Below are positions 1 to 9,500 of a DNA stretch of 20,000 nucleotides, piece by piece. The notes under the pieces were generated by a model that was not told where the DNA came from, ran no database searches, and was given only the letters and a program-made list of their open reading frames with translations. The translations under genes and the position numbers were made by a program. Location: the NCBI RefSeq assembly GCF_000485595.1, contig NW_014577253.1:32946-52945 (forward strand), written 5' to 3'. The DNA comes from Priapulus caudatus (Eukaryota; Priapulida; Priapulimorpha; Priapulimorphida; Priapulidae). How positions within the stretch are numbered: the stretch's first letter is position 1; every line of letters begins with the position of its first letter.

Positions 1-583
1 TGTGTGTGCGTGTGCGTCCGAGTGTGTCACTGCGTGTGCGTGTGCGTGTGCATGCGTGCGTGCGTGCGTGTGCGCGCGCGCCTGCGTGTTTGTGTGTCCT
101 TGTGTGTGCGCGTGTGCGTGTGCGTATGCGTGTGCGTGTGCGTGTGAGTGTGTCACTGTGTGTGCGAGTGCGTGTGCGTGTGCGTGTGCGTGTGAGTGTG
201 TCACTGTGTGTGCGAGGGCGTGTACGTGTGCGTGTGCGTGTGCATGTGAGTGCGTGTGCGTGAATGTGCGTGCGTGTTTGTGTGTGCGTGTGCGTCTGAG
301 TGTGTCACTGCGTGTGCGTGTGCTTGTGCATGTGTGTGCGTGCGTGTGCGCGCATGCGTGTTTGTGTGTCCTTGTGTGTGCGCGCATGTGCGTGTGCGTA
401 TGCGTGTGCGTGTGCGTGTGAGTGTGTCACTGTGTGTGCGAGTGCGTGTGCGTGTGCGTGTGCGTGTGAGTGTGTCACTGTGTGTGCGTGTGCGTGTGAG
501 TGTGTCACTGTGTGTGCGTGTGCGTGTGCGTGCGTGCGTGTGCGTGCGTGCGTGTGCGTGCGTGCGTGCGTGCGTGTTTGTCC
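1..583. repeat. GT/CG-rich satellite, block 1
   Basis: Almost pure GTGTGC/GTGCGT sequence with a recurring GTGTGAGTGTGTCACTG motif. A longer period of roughly 270-280 bp is visible: the stretch around 1-130 recurs near 281-430, including the landmark GCGTGTTTGTGTGTCCTTG at about 90 and 355. Every frame is open for long runs because of the repeat, giving Cys/Val/Arg/Ala or His/Thr strings that are not genes. Alternating purine-pyrimidine sequence of this kind can adopt Z-DNA. Confidence 0.95.
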
Positions 584-843
584 TTGCAAAACTTGCCAAA
601 AACTTGTGTAGTAGTAGGTTGTCACAATCATATATACTGCACAGATAAGAAAAGATATTATTTTGAGCTGCCAAAATGACATAAGAGTCCAGAGAGGCGT
701 GATAAGTCATAAGTGGCTGACTGCCACTTAAAGTTAAATGTAAATGAGTAAATGAGTAAATGTAAATGGTACGCACTGGAGTCCGTCAAAATTCTCCACT
801 GTTTGTTTTGATCATTTCGTGACAGGTAACTACTATTTTATAA
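584..843. other. Unique spacer between the satellite blocks
   Basis: AT-rich, non-repetitive apart from a small run of AAATG(A/T) units near 735-765. No gene seen. Confidence 0.7.
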
Positions 844-1605
844 CTGCGTGTGTGTGTGTGCGTGCGTGCGTGTGTGCATGTGAGTGTGTCACTGTGTGTG
901 CGAGTGCGTGTGCGTGTGCATGCGTCTGTGTGTGTGCGTGCGTGCGTACGTGCATGCGTGTGGCGCGTGCGTGTTTGTGTCTGCGTGTGCGTATGTGTGT
1001 GCGTGTGTGTGTAACTGTGTGTGCGAGTGCATGTGCGTGTGCGTGTTTGTGTGTCACCGTTTGTGCGTGTGCGTGTGCGTGTGTGTGTGCGTGTGCGTGT
1101 GCGTGTGCGTGAGTGTGTCACTGTGTGTACGTGTGCGTGTGCTTGTGCATGTGAGTGCGTGTGCGTGATTGTGCGTGCGTGTTTGTGTGTGCGTGTGCGT
1201 CTGAGTGGTGTCACTGGTGTTGCGTGTGCTTGTGCATGTGTGTGCGTGCGTGTGCGCGCATTGCGTGTTTGTGTGTCTTGTGTGTGCGCGCATGTGCGTG
1301 CTGCGTGATGCGTGTGCGTGTGCGTGTGAGTGTCGTCCTGTGTGTGCGAGTGCGTTGTGCGTGTGCGTGTGGCTGTGAGTGTGTCACTGTGTGTGCGTGC
1401 TGCGTGTGAGTGTGTCACTGTGTGTGCGTGTGCGTGTTGTGTGCGTGCGTGTGCGTGCGTGTGCGGTGTGCGTAGCGTGAGTGGCGTGGGTGTTGTGTGT
1501 CCTTGTGTGTGTGCGAGTGTGCGTGTGCGTGTGCATGTGAGTGTGTCACTGTGTGGGCGTGTGCGTGTGAATGTGTCACTGTGTGTGCGTGTGCAGTGCG
1601 CATGT
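844..1605. repeat. GT/CG-rich satellite, block 2
   Basis: Same motifs as block 1. The stretch 1146-1302 is a near copy of 241-400 but with many single-base insertions and deletions. The long open frames on both strands are composition artefacts. Confidence 0.95.
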
Positions 1606-2227
1606 GTAACTTTGGACTTTGTTTTTGTTTTCACGAGACTCGGGGTATTTTATTCAACTACATGTGACAAGCAAACAAATACAAATAAGAATAGCTTAAA
1701 TATTTATCTTATGTATCTTATGTATATATGTATCTTACATAATGCATAATTATAGCTACAGAAAGGCTATCTATATACTCGTAAGGCATATTAGAAGAAA
1801 TATCATGAAAAAAATATTATTAAAACCTCAAACCAAGTGACGACATAATTCGTATCGTTATGCAGTGCTTATGGGGCGTCAGTGACGCGATCGGTGTTGT
1901 TTCACCGGCGTTCTGCTGGTGGTCACGTGACTACTGATCTGTGAAGTAGCCCGTCCGCACCTTAGTGTGATGGGGAGGAAACCATCAACAGCACGAAACT
2001 GGGGTCAAGGGCAGTGGGAAGAAGTCGGATATTCAGACATTTTCTGAGGACATGGTTTACGTCGACCGAGTGCAAAATTTTTGTTTCAGCATGACCTACA
2101 CGTTTTTATCACTTTTTTGAAAGGACCATGAAATCTAATTTCGCTAACGTGCGAAGAGTAAGTGCTGATAACCTTTTGACCTCAGAGAGGAGGTTAAACA
2201 TGGATTTGTTGACGTTAACAAAGGACT
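1606..2227. other. Non-coding stretch, possibly promoter-bearing
   Basis: AT-rich to about 1850, then a more G+C- and CpG-rich patch to about 2060 with two palindromes (listed separately). A 25-codon frame from ATG 1970 was seen (MGRKPSTARNWGQGQWEEVG and a short tail) but matches nothing I recognise. Confidence 0.4.
1876..1931. promoter_or_regulatory. Candidate promoter elements: TGACG palindrome and E-box
   Basis: GCGTCAGTGACGC (1876-1888) is an inverted repeat of TGACGC, like an ATF/CREB-type site. GTCACGTGAC (1922-1931) is a perfect palindrome holding the CACGTG E-box. They lie in a small CpG-richer patch. The unseen first exon of TBCE could be near here, but nothing links them directly. 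Confidence 0.3.
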
Positions 2228-2248
2228 TAACTGTTTTGCTATTAGAGC

Positions 2249-2304
2249 CCCCCCCACTCTTCCCCCCCCCCCCCCCACCACCACCACACCACCACCACCA
2301 CCAC
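2249..2304. repeat. Poly-C / CCA low-complexity run
   Basis: C runs of 8 and 16, then CCA/CAC triplets. The 98-codon frame crossing it (poly-Pro then poly-His) has no other protein-like character. Confidence 0.9.
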
Positions 2305-3134
2305 TACGCTCGCGCTCGACGCAATATCCATGATAACATGTTATATAGCGAGTCATTAAGTTCACAGCTGTATCTTTTATTACTGTACTACAGTAGGTAT
2401 AGCAAAGCCTATCATAGATTTTAGATCTGTATTAGTAGTATCCTAGATATATGCTCTGAGCGTGAACGCAGTGGCAGGAGGGCGCACTTGATTCGGTTGC
2501 CAGTGAGTTTATCAGAAGAATACCTGGCTACAGTACACGTCAGTGAGTGCTGTCGCTCTGCGGCATTGTATATGAGTATGTTTAGGACTAGGGTGTAGGG
2601 TACATTCTGTAGTACAAGTCTGCGTACACTTGTGTATACCATATATGTACTCGGGTCACATATATGTATTACTGATACGACAACGACCCCTTCAGGTCAC
2701 TGACTCAGTCTAGTTATGAGACTAGAGTCTACTACTACTAGTACTATCTAGACTAGGTAGTTACTAAGTTATAACAAAGTAGGCTAGTTTTAGAGATAGG
2801 CTAGTAGTACTAGTAGTAATATCTAAATATATGGCCGAAGTTGCAGTTGTAAACTACGATTGTGCCATTACAGGCGGTCGTCTGATTCTCCATTATTCTG
2901 TGAAGTAATGCTGAATCTGTGCCACTATAATAATACTAAGAGTTATAGTAGTAACTCTTCAGAGTCAAAAGTAGTAGCATAGTAGACTAAGATTAGTAAG
3001 AGTATCTTTAGTCGATAGTCTAATAAAGTAAATATTGATTCGTATAATATACAGTCTACAGTCTAAGATATTCGTAGTCTATGCCATAGTAGTATTAATA
3101 AGTGTTTGATGTCGATCTGATGCAAGATCAACAT
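2305..3134. other. Non-coding, with TAG/CTA-rich low-complexity DNA
   Basis: From about 2700 to 3110 the sequence is dense in TAG, CTA and ACTAGT-like words on both strands, which puts stops in every frame. A 25-codon frame at 2831 (MAEVAVVNYDCAITGG...) is not recognisable. No gene seen. Confidence 0.6.
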
Positions 3135-3290
3135 TGTCATAGTTTGTTATAGTTATGTTATATGGTCACGATAGATGGCAGCACTGGTTCGACAGTGATG
3201 CACGTGTGGTTTGCTGCGGAGTAAACGTACTTGTCACAAACTCTACGAGTTCTTTATCTAATTGCGTATCCGTAGTACGAAACTACGACA
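3135..3290 (+). repeat. Left LTR
   Basis: 156 bp, starting TGTCATAGTTTG and ending ACTACGACA, so with TG...CA termini. It matches the right LTR over its whole length with roughly ten small differences, counted by eye and mostly between 3170 and 3235. The last ~65 bp are identical. No clear TATA box was identified. Confidence 0.93.
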
Positions 3291-3321
3291 TGGTGTCAGA
3301 AGTGGGATCCGAACCCACGCC
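3291..3321 (+). other. Primer-binding site complementary to tRNA-Leu, unusually long match
   Basis: It begins at the first base after the LTR with TGGTGTCAGAAGTGGGAT, the complement of the 3' end of a tRNA-Leu including CCA. The match continues through CCGAACCCACGCC, i.e. the T arm and into the variable arm. From memory of animal tRNA-Leu this gives about 30 of 31 bases. The usual PBS is about 18 nt. Confidence 0.85.
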
Positions 3322-3398
3322 CTCATACGCCTCGTATTTCATTGTCTAATTCACTACAGTATTTCAACAACGCCAACCGCTGAACTATCCAGGTCGAC
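3291..3398 (-). other. Antisense tRNA-Leu-like sequence overlapping the PBS
   Basis: Read on the minus strand, this stretch has an A-box-like TAGTTCAGCGG (3377-3387), a B-box-like GGTTCGGATCC (3305-3315), an acceptor-like 3' end TTCTGACA and a templated CCA (3291-3293). The far end GTCGACC could pair with only part of the acceptor strand. It resembles a decayed, nearly full-length tRNA copied into the element rather than a host tRNA gene. Confidence 0.4.
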
Positions 3399-3402
3399 GG
3401 CC

Positions 3403-3720
3403 TCGCAACGCGGCCTTGGCGGCAGCCTGATTCAGGACAAGGGCCAGTCGATTACAGAAGCAGGCTCCTGTCTGATACAGAGACTCGTACCTCAACATCG
3501 AGAGAGAGATGCTAGCCATTGTACATGGTCTTGAGAAATTACTACTACGGTAGGATGACACGTTGTTGTAGAGACAGATCACAAGCTGTGGAGGCGATAT
3601 TCAGAAAACCTCTCTCAGCGCCCACCTCATATCTCCAGGATGATGCTCGAGTACAGAAGTACGACGTTGAAATTAAGTATGTCCCTGGGAGGATATTCAC
3701 TAGCTGACGCCTTATCGCAG
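3403..3720 (+). pseudogene. RNase H domain remnant of the retrotransposon pol
   Basis: Fragments in shifting frames: ASQRGLGGSLIQDKG (from about 3404), then YLNIEREMLAIVHGLEK (3487-3537), then VEAIFRKPLSAP and VQKYDVEIKYVPGR (to about 3699), then SLADALSQ. These are the usual order and spacing of the Ty3-type RNase H and the linker to integrase. At least three frame changes break it. Nothing of reverse transcriptase precedes it. Confidence 0.85.
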
Positions 3721-4019
3721 AAAGCGCATGCCCAGGTACACGGCTGACAAGGCTAGATGTTTCTGTTCACGGCTAGCACTACACTTGAATGCTAGCCCCA
3801 CACGGATGAGTAGATTAGGACGCAACAAGCAAGGATGACGTGTTGCACTCTTCAGATCCCTCATCACACAGGATGGCCTAGTAAGAGATAACACACCTTT
3901 ATGGCGTATTGGAACTATGTGACGAACTGACTGTTGCAGACGGAATAGCTGAAAGGCACACGCATCATCATTCTGCGCATTACATCTTGCTGTGCTAGAA
4001 CAACTGCACATACGCACAC

Positions 4020-4800
4020 CAAGGTGCTGAGAATGCAAACTCGTGTCAAAGATCCGTATTTTGCGGTCAATATTCAGAAGGACATAGAGGAGATGGTCAA
4101 GGACTGCCCTCCAGTTCAGCCACAACAGAAGGCAATATGAAGAACCCTCATGCCACATGCATGTCCACGCAGGCATGGCACACACTGGGATCCGATTTGT
4201 TTTTCTGAACAACAGCCTCCTACTTGCTGGTCTCAGACTATTATAGCAAGTTCCCATTGGTCAGAAAGTTGAAACAACATTCGTTCTGAACAAAATCGCT
4301 CACATGAAGTCGATCTTTGAGGAGTATGGAATTCGAGCAAGCTCGTTACAGCAACGATACATAGGCTTACCTCAGCTCTTGTCCAGAATTCAGTGAGACC
4401 TACGGATTTACCATGTTACCACAAGTCCATACTACCCAACAGGCAAATGTTTCATAGAGAGGACTGTGCAAGAACTGTCCAAGCTCTGTGCAGAAATGCA
4501 AGGAGTCGAACAAAGACCCACATATGGCTATGCTTGCCTAAGAAGCACACCATTACAGCATACACATTCTCCTCGCCAGCAGAACTGCTCAACTCAAGAG
4601 TCTACCAGACCAATCTTCCAGCAACTCGAGCAGCATGCACACCGTGCCTAGTCGATGGTGACACTAACGGCGAATCTACAGAGAGGCAGGAGAACAGAAG
4701 TTGCAGTATGACAAAACCTCTAAGACATTATCTGTGCTCCACCCAGGTGATTCTGTACGTGTACTAGATCTCCCACAGCCATCACTGGGACCTGAGTGGT
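4020..4800 (+). pseudogene. Integrase remnant of the retrotransposon pol
   Basis: Pieces in different frames resemble integrase of invertebrate Ty3-type elements: VKDPYFAVNIQKDIEEMVKD (about 4048-4107), a core piece with KIAHMKSIFEEYGI (about 4294-4335), FIERTVQELSKLCAEMQG (about 4449-4503, holding the Glu of the DDE triad) and YACLRSTPLQH with LLNSRVYQTNLPA. Stops and shifts are frequent. The stretch 3720-4020, where the zinc-binding domain should lie, is not clearly readable. Confidence 0.82.
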
Positions 4801-5110
4801 GAAAACCAGGTGAACATAATCGCATCCTATGTTGCTGCGCGACAAATTGAAGCAGATTCAGGCGAATCGACGCCAATTGCGGCCTACAGGAGAAGCTTCA
4901 GCAGCGGCAGGCAATAATCGCATCAGAGCATGCACAGTGCTCCATCGCCTGATCCTCTGCCTGCTGAGAGGATATCGCTTCAGTCAGATTCGTCGATCAG
5001 CCAGAAAGTGAAGCACCTGAAAGATTAGACTTATGAACATTTTCTGTAGCGCATATCATTGTTTTTACACATAACGTCATTCCTGAAAGTTGAGTTCAAT
5101 TTTAACCTTC

Positions 5111-5124
5111 AGAAAGAAGAGGGA
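5111..5124 (+). other. Polypurine tract of the retrotransposon
   Basis: AGAAAGAAGAGGGA, all purine, ends exactly at the first base of the right LTR. This is the normal position of the plus-strand primer. Confidence 0.85.
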
Positions 5125-5277
5125 TGTCATAGTTTGTTATAGTTATGTTATATGGCACGATAGAGTGCAGCACTGGTCCGACAGTGATGCATGTGGCTTT
5201 CTGCTGGAGTAAAGTACTTGTCACAAACTCTACGAGTTCTTTATCTAATTGCGTATCCGTAGTACGAAACTACGACA
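5125..5277 (+). repeat. Right LTR
   Basis: 153 bp, with the same TGTCAT start and ACGACA end as the left copy. The level of divergence shows that insertion is not recent. Confidence 0.93.
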
Positions 5278-5713
5278 AACAGCATGGCTAGATCAACATA
5301 GCACACAGCAACAGGAAAGGCATTAACATAATTTCATAAGTCAACGTATGTTATTTATGGTCATGGTAATTTACAAATGGTTACACAATAATACTGAATT
5401 GCTTGCTTATAGACACAGAAATGGGAACGGATGGTGCTTGTAATGTGCCTGTTCTCAGCATTGCAGCCGAGTGCAGTGTGATGGCCATATTGCAACGGTG
5501 GAGTAATTGGCCAAGTTACGGAACAAAAGGCACGTGTCTTTCATACTTGGAAACAAAAACGAGTGTAACAGTGCAGTAGTTGGCACACAGCATATGCAGG
5601 TAGTATATGTTGATGGAGACGCCCCTTTATTAGATAAACTTGTGTTACGGGTGTAATGAATAATGATATTGTATATATCATGATACTCATACACACAGAA
5701 ACACGCACACATA
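5278..5713. other. Intergenic, no gene seen
   Basis: AT-rich unique sequence between the LTR element and the MITE. The word AGATCAACAT at 5290-5299 repeats the 10 bases just left of the retrotransposon (3125-3134). Confidence 0.6.
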
Positions 5714-6059
5714 CAGGGGTAGAAATTAACTTTTGAACAAGGGAGTCCAACGGACTCCCTATCCTCAAAAAGAGGGAGTCCGCAGCAAAATAGGGAGTCC
5801 GCAGTCTGAGGTTCAAAATTAAAGTAATTAACAATAATAGGCATGTGCTTATTTTTAAGATTCATGCAGTGCACATCGTGCCAAAATTTTGCGACATTAG
5901 CTGAACAAATACAGTAATTCGCGAGGCCGTGCTCCGAACGAACTAGTTAGTATGTCAGAATTTCAAGCGGATGCACACGGACTCCTGCATATGTCAAATC
6001 AGGAGTCCGACAGTAAATCAGGGAGTATTGACTCCGGACTCCGTTAATTTCGCACCCTG
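5714..6059. mobile_element. hAT-like MITE (346 bp)
   Basis: The left end CAGGGGTAGAAATTAAC and the right end GTTAATTTCGCACCCTG are imperfect inverted repeats beginning CAGGG, as in many hAT elements. Flanking 8-mers CACACATA and CACATATA differ at one base, consistent with an 8-bp target duplication. The motif GGAGTCCG occurs many times in both orientations near both ends, including the hairpin at 5740-5760. It has no coding capacity; the minus-strand frames over it are incidental. Confidence 0.75.
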
Positions 6060-6072
6060 CACATATATAAGA

Positions 6073-6240
6073 TAGAAATAAATAGATAGATAGAGGGAAA
6101 GAGAGAGAGGAAAGAGAGAGAGAGAGAGAGGGAGGGAGTGCGTGCGCGTGTTTGTGAGCGAGAGAGAGAGAGAGGGAGTGCGTGCACGTGTGTGTGAGCG
6201 AGAGAGAGAGACAGAGAGAGAGACAGAGAGACAGAGAGAC

Positions 6241-6273
<33 letters not shown>

Positions 6274-6408
6274 CACGAGAGAGAGAAGAGAAGAGGAGGG
6301 GGGGGAGGGAGAGGAGGAAGACGGCGGGAGAGAGAGAGAGAACAGAGAGCAATAGAGAGAAGGAGAGAGAGAAAGAAAGAAAGAAAGAGAAAGAAACAGA
6401 GAGGATAT
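6073..6408. repeat. GA-rich purine tract
   Basis: About 330 bp of nearly pure purine on the + strand: GAGA, GACAGA and GAAA runs, with two longer copies around a GTGCGTGC...GTGTGTGAGCG insert at 6138-6160 and 6178-6200. The Ser/Leu-rich and Arg/Glu-rich open frames are composition artefacts. It could form triplex DNA. Confidence 0.92.
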
Positions 6409-6441
6409 GCACCTTAACTAATCTCATATATGTTGTTGTAG

Positions 6442-6526
6442 GTGAGTGGCTAGGCGTGGAGTGGGACGACCCATCTCGTGGAAAACATGATGGATCCCAC
6501 AACCAATCACGTTACTTCATTACAAG
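6442..6526 (+). CDS. TBCE: TBCE exon: CAP-Gly, first part
   Basis: The acceptor is TTGTTGTAG and the donor AG|GTAG (phase 2). It encodes [20 protein letters not shown] and then QSRYFIT. The GKHDG motif is the TBCE form of the CAP-Gly GKNDG signature, which in this family recognises the C-terminal EEY of alpha-tubulin. The exon begins in phase 1, so the preceding Gly codon is split with a missing exon. A GA-rich tract ends about 34 bp upstream. Confidence 0.93.
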
Positions 6527-9500
6527 GTAGCAGTGTATTTAGACCCAGATGCATTCTTTCTTACTGTACCATAGTGTGATGGTATATGAAGCTATTGGAG
6601 TGGAGCTACATGAAATTGTAACTTGTAGGTCACACCATTATGATAACTTGTAGGTCACACCATTATGATAAGTTTGGTAAACTAGAAGACATTCATTTTC
6701 AGCCAAATATATATTATTTATTCATCGGATACTAGTTTACAGTTATATTATATTATTTACATATCAACCTGTACACCCGACAGACAGCCGCCCACAACCC
6801 TCTCTAGCTACACCGAACAAAGATTATATACCCTGTTGTTCCAAATCCTATCTAAAAAAATTTGCTAGCTACTATTAGTAATAGAGGATGCAAACCAGTT
6901 AATATTACTTCTCACTACAAAAGACTAGTTGTCCATTTCTAAATTAAACACTACCTCTCACCCATTTTATTTTCATGAAAAATGTACCCAGACACCACAT
7001 GAACCGTTGCTACTAACAAAAGCAATTATATTAATCTAGTCTAAACCTACTCACTATATAATGTTTCATTTCATTTATCATTGCAGCCACCCAACGTCTG
7101 GCTCATTTGTGCGATTGGGTAAAATCAGCACAGGCATCTCCGTGAGTGATGCGATCCATGAGAAGTATAGCCAACCCATCGATGTAGCCAGCCAGGTGTG
7201 TTTTAACTTGGTTGACATTGCACATTGTTGTAGAGGTCACACCCTAGCATCACCTTACTTTTATGCCTGCAACGATAGAAAGGGAAAGGCAAATATGCAA
7301 GATTTCCATGCATTGTTACAGTAAATAACTTTTGTTCTGTTCAAGACCATAGGTGCACAAAAACATGAGAAAAAACTACGTTGAAATTGTATACCAAATG
7401 ACATTGTTCACCTTTATTTTGATACGTTTTCTCCATATCGCACAACTGACACGTTTCCAAACTAAAACGTACTTAAAAAACTTAAACATAACATGAGTAC
7501 AAAGAGCATAGATAGGTTGTTTACTTCTCTTTGATATGCTGTTAGTATATAGCTTATAGTAACACATTGTTATGCACTTTTGTTTTGTGTACAGGAGGCA
7601 ATGTTTGTTAGAGGTGTGAGAGGAAGTACTAAGGCAGTGGAGTTTGTTGGAGCTGATAAAATTAGAAAACAGCAAAGGTATTATTATAAATCTTACGTCT
7701 TACGATATGTCCTAATATTAAGATGAAAATTACATGAACAGAGAATTGCACATCGATTGCCAATGCCAATACATGCATTAAATTCTGATTTCATCCCATT
7801 TCAAGTTCTCAACCTATCTTTGTACTCTATTCTTTACAGAATCATAAATATAACTTTGAACATTTTTCATTTTTTATATTAAATTATTTCAAACCTACCA
7901 AGTCAAACATTTTAAAGATTTATGGAAATAACATTTTTTTATTTCACTTTAATGTTACAAGGTACAGGATGGCTATTACATTACTTATCTTTAAACATTT
8001 AATTAATTGAAACATTACTTAAAAGTTAGCTCATAAAAGCAATAGGTCTTAACTTTGACAAATTTATTTATGAATTTAACCATTTGAAATGGCCCATTTC
8101 ATCTATTAATTCCACCACATGCACTCCTGAATTCCCACACGCATGTATGCATGCACATTCCCACACCCAGTATGAACAATGTAGCACTATAGCTTCACAT
8201 GTTCTTAAAATATATCTATAACAGGAAAATAAATTTAATCTGAGTTAGATGCATAAATTTAATAAAGTTATAAAAACTTACACTGGCGAAATTTTCGTCT
8301 ATCTCACCGTGAGTGAGATATACAAAAATTTCGTCAGTGTAAGTTGTTATAACTTTATTTTGGATCTAACTCGGATTAACTTTATTTTCCTGTGAACTGT
8401 AGAGATCCGATGAAATTTTTCAATCGTATATCTATAACGGTTGAGACAATCGCAATTGTATTGTCCTCATGAAAATTATGGCCACAAATGATGATTATCA
8501 ATAATTCTATCATTTATGTTTTTCAGTAAGCTTAACCTCCTTAAAACGGCTGTGTTGGATCATATGTCTGTCTCCTACGTCAGTCCTGATAGCTTGTTAG
8601 AAAAGCACATGCCAGACATCACAGAATTGGACTTATCAGCAAACCTTTTTACCTCATGGGAAATGGTCTCTATGGCAACAGTGCAGCTGAAGAACCTGAG
8701 AATTCTGAACGTTAGGTAGGAGGTAAAAGCTTCTGACCAAGCCACAGTTTTATAGCAGAACCATATTACATCTATTACGTCTACAGGATCCAACAAAATT
8801 ATGCAAATATCTCTAATTTATCTCTTGATTGTCATTTCACTTCCCAAGTAATGCAATTTATAATGTCTCTGTTCACTGCAATACCTAGCAATGCATTTTT
8901 GTTCACAGTAACAATGCATTAAACTTGCCACCAGATGATATGAGTTTGATCAGGTGCTTTAGTCAAGTCACATCCCTCACAATGAACAGGATGAGGTATA
9001 CATGGGAGCAGGTATGCAGACGTTGCTCTATTCTATAACTAGTACTTTTATAAATAAGTAGATCACTATATTTTGCATGTATGCTGTATATTTCATTCCA
9101 AGACATTGCTGTGTATGTCATTAGCAACCAGAAGATGGCAGCAGTAGATTTGCACATAGACGTGTTTGCCTGATACAATAGTTACCTGACACAATAGTTT
9201 GCCTGAGACATACAGTTGGGAATGAATACATTTTTCTCAGGAAAGAGGTGGCATTGAGATGTCTATGTAGTATCAGGCCCGTAGCCAGGGGGGGTTTGGG
9301 GGGTTCGAACGAATTTTTTTTTGAAAATTTGCAAGAATTTCACCTCAGGTCGCTCCATTTTAGTGTAATAATTGCAAAATCTCCATCGTGCGGGAGGGTG
9401 AACAGTGAACACCCCCTCCCACACCCTCCCCCCGCTCGGTCGCTTGGCTCCCTCGCCTGGTCGCTTCGCGCCCGAGCAGGGGCGTGTACAGGGGGGTCCA

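Larger units (their letters stand above)
3135..5277 (+). mobile_element. Degenerate Ty3/gypsy-type LTR retrotransposon with large internal deletion
   Basis: Two matching LTRs (3135-3290, 5125-5277) enclose a 1.83-kb interior. A tRNA-Leu primer-binding site starts directly after the left LTR and a purine tract precedes the right LTR. The interior begins in RNase H and continues into integrase, both on the + strand, with several frameshifts and stops. Gag, protease and reverse transcriptase are absent: only ~110 bp separate the PBS from RNase H. Flanking 5-mers AACAT (3130-3134) and AACAG (5278-5282) differ at one base and may be the target duplication. The order RNase H then integrase, and motifs such as YVPG, fit Ty3/gypsy (Metaviridae-like) elements. 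It cannot encode working proteins as it stands. Confidence 0.92.

Noticed and set aside
2-1634. Long open frames on both strands (Cys/Val/Arg/Ala-rich or His/Thr/Arg-rich)
   Set aside because: They are translations of GT/CG dinucleotide repeats, open in many frames at once, with no conserved protein feature.
2128-2424. 98-codon frame with poly-Pro and poly-His
   Set aside because: Driven by a C run and CCA triplets; the rest has no family resemblance.
6044-6502. Ser/Leu-rich minus-strand and Arg/Glu-rich plus-strand frames
   Set aside because: Composition artefacts of the GA tract; they also overlap a TBCE exon.
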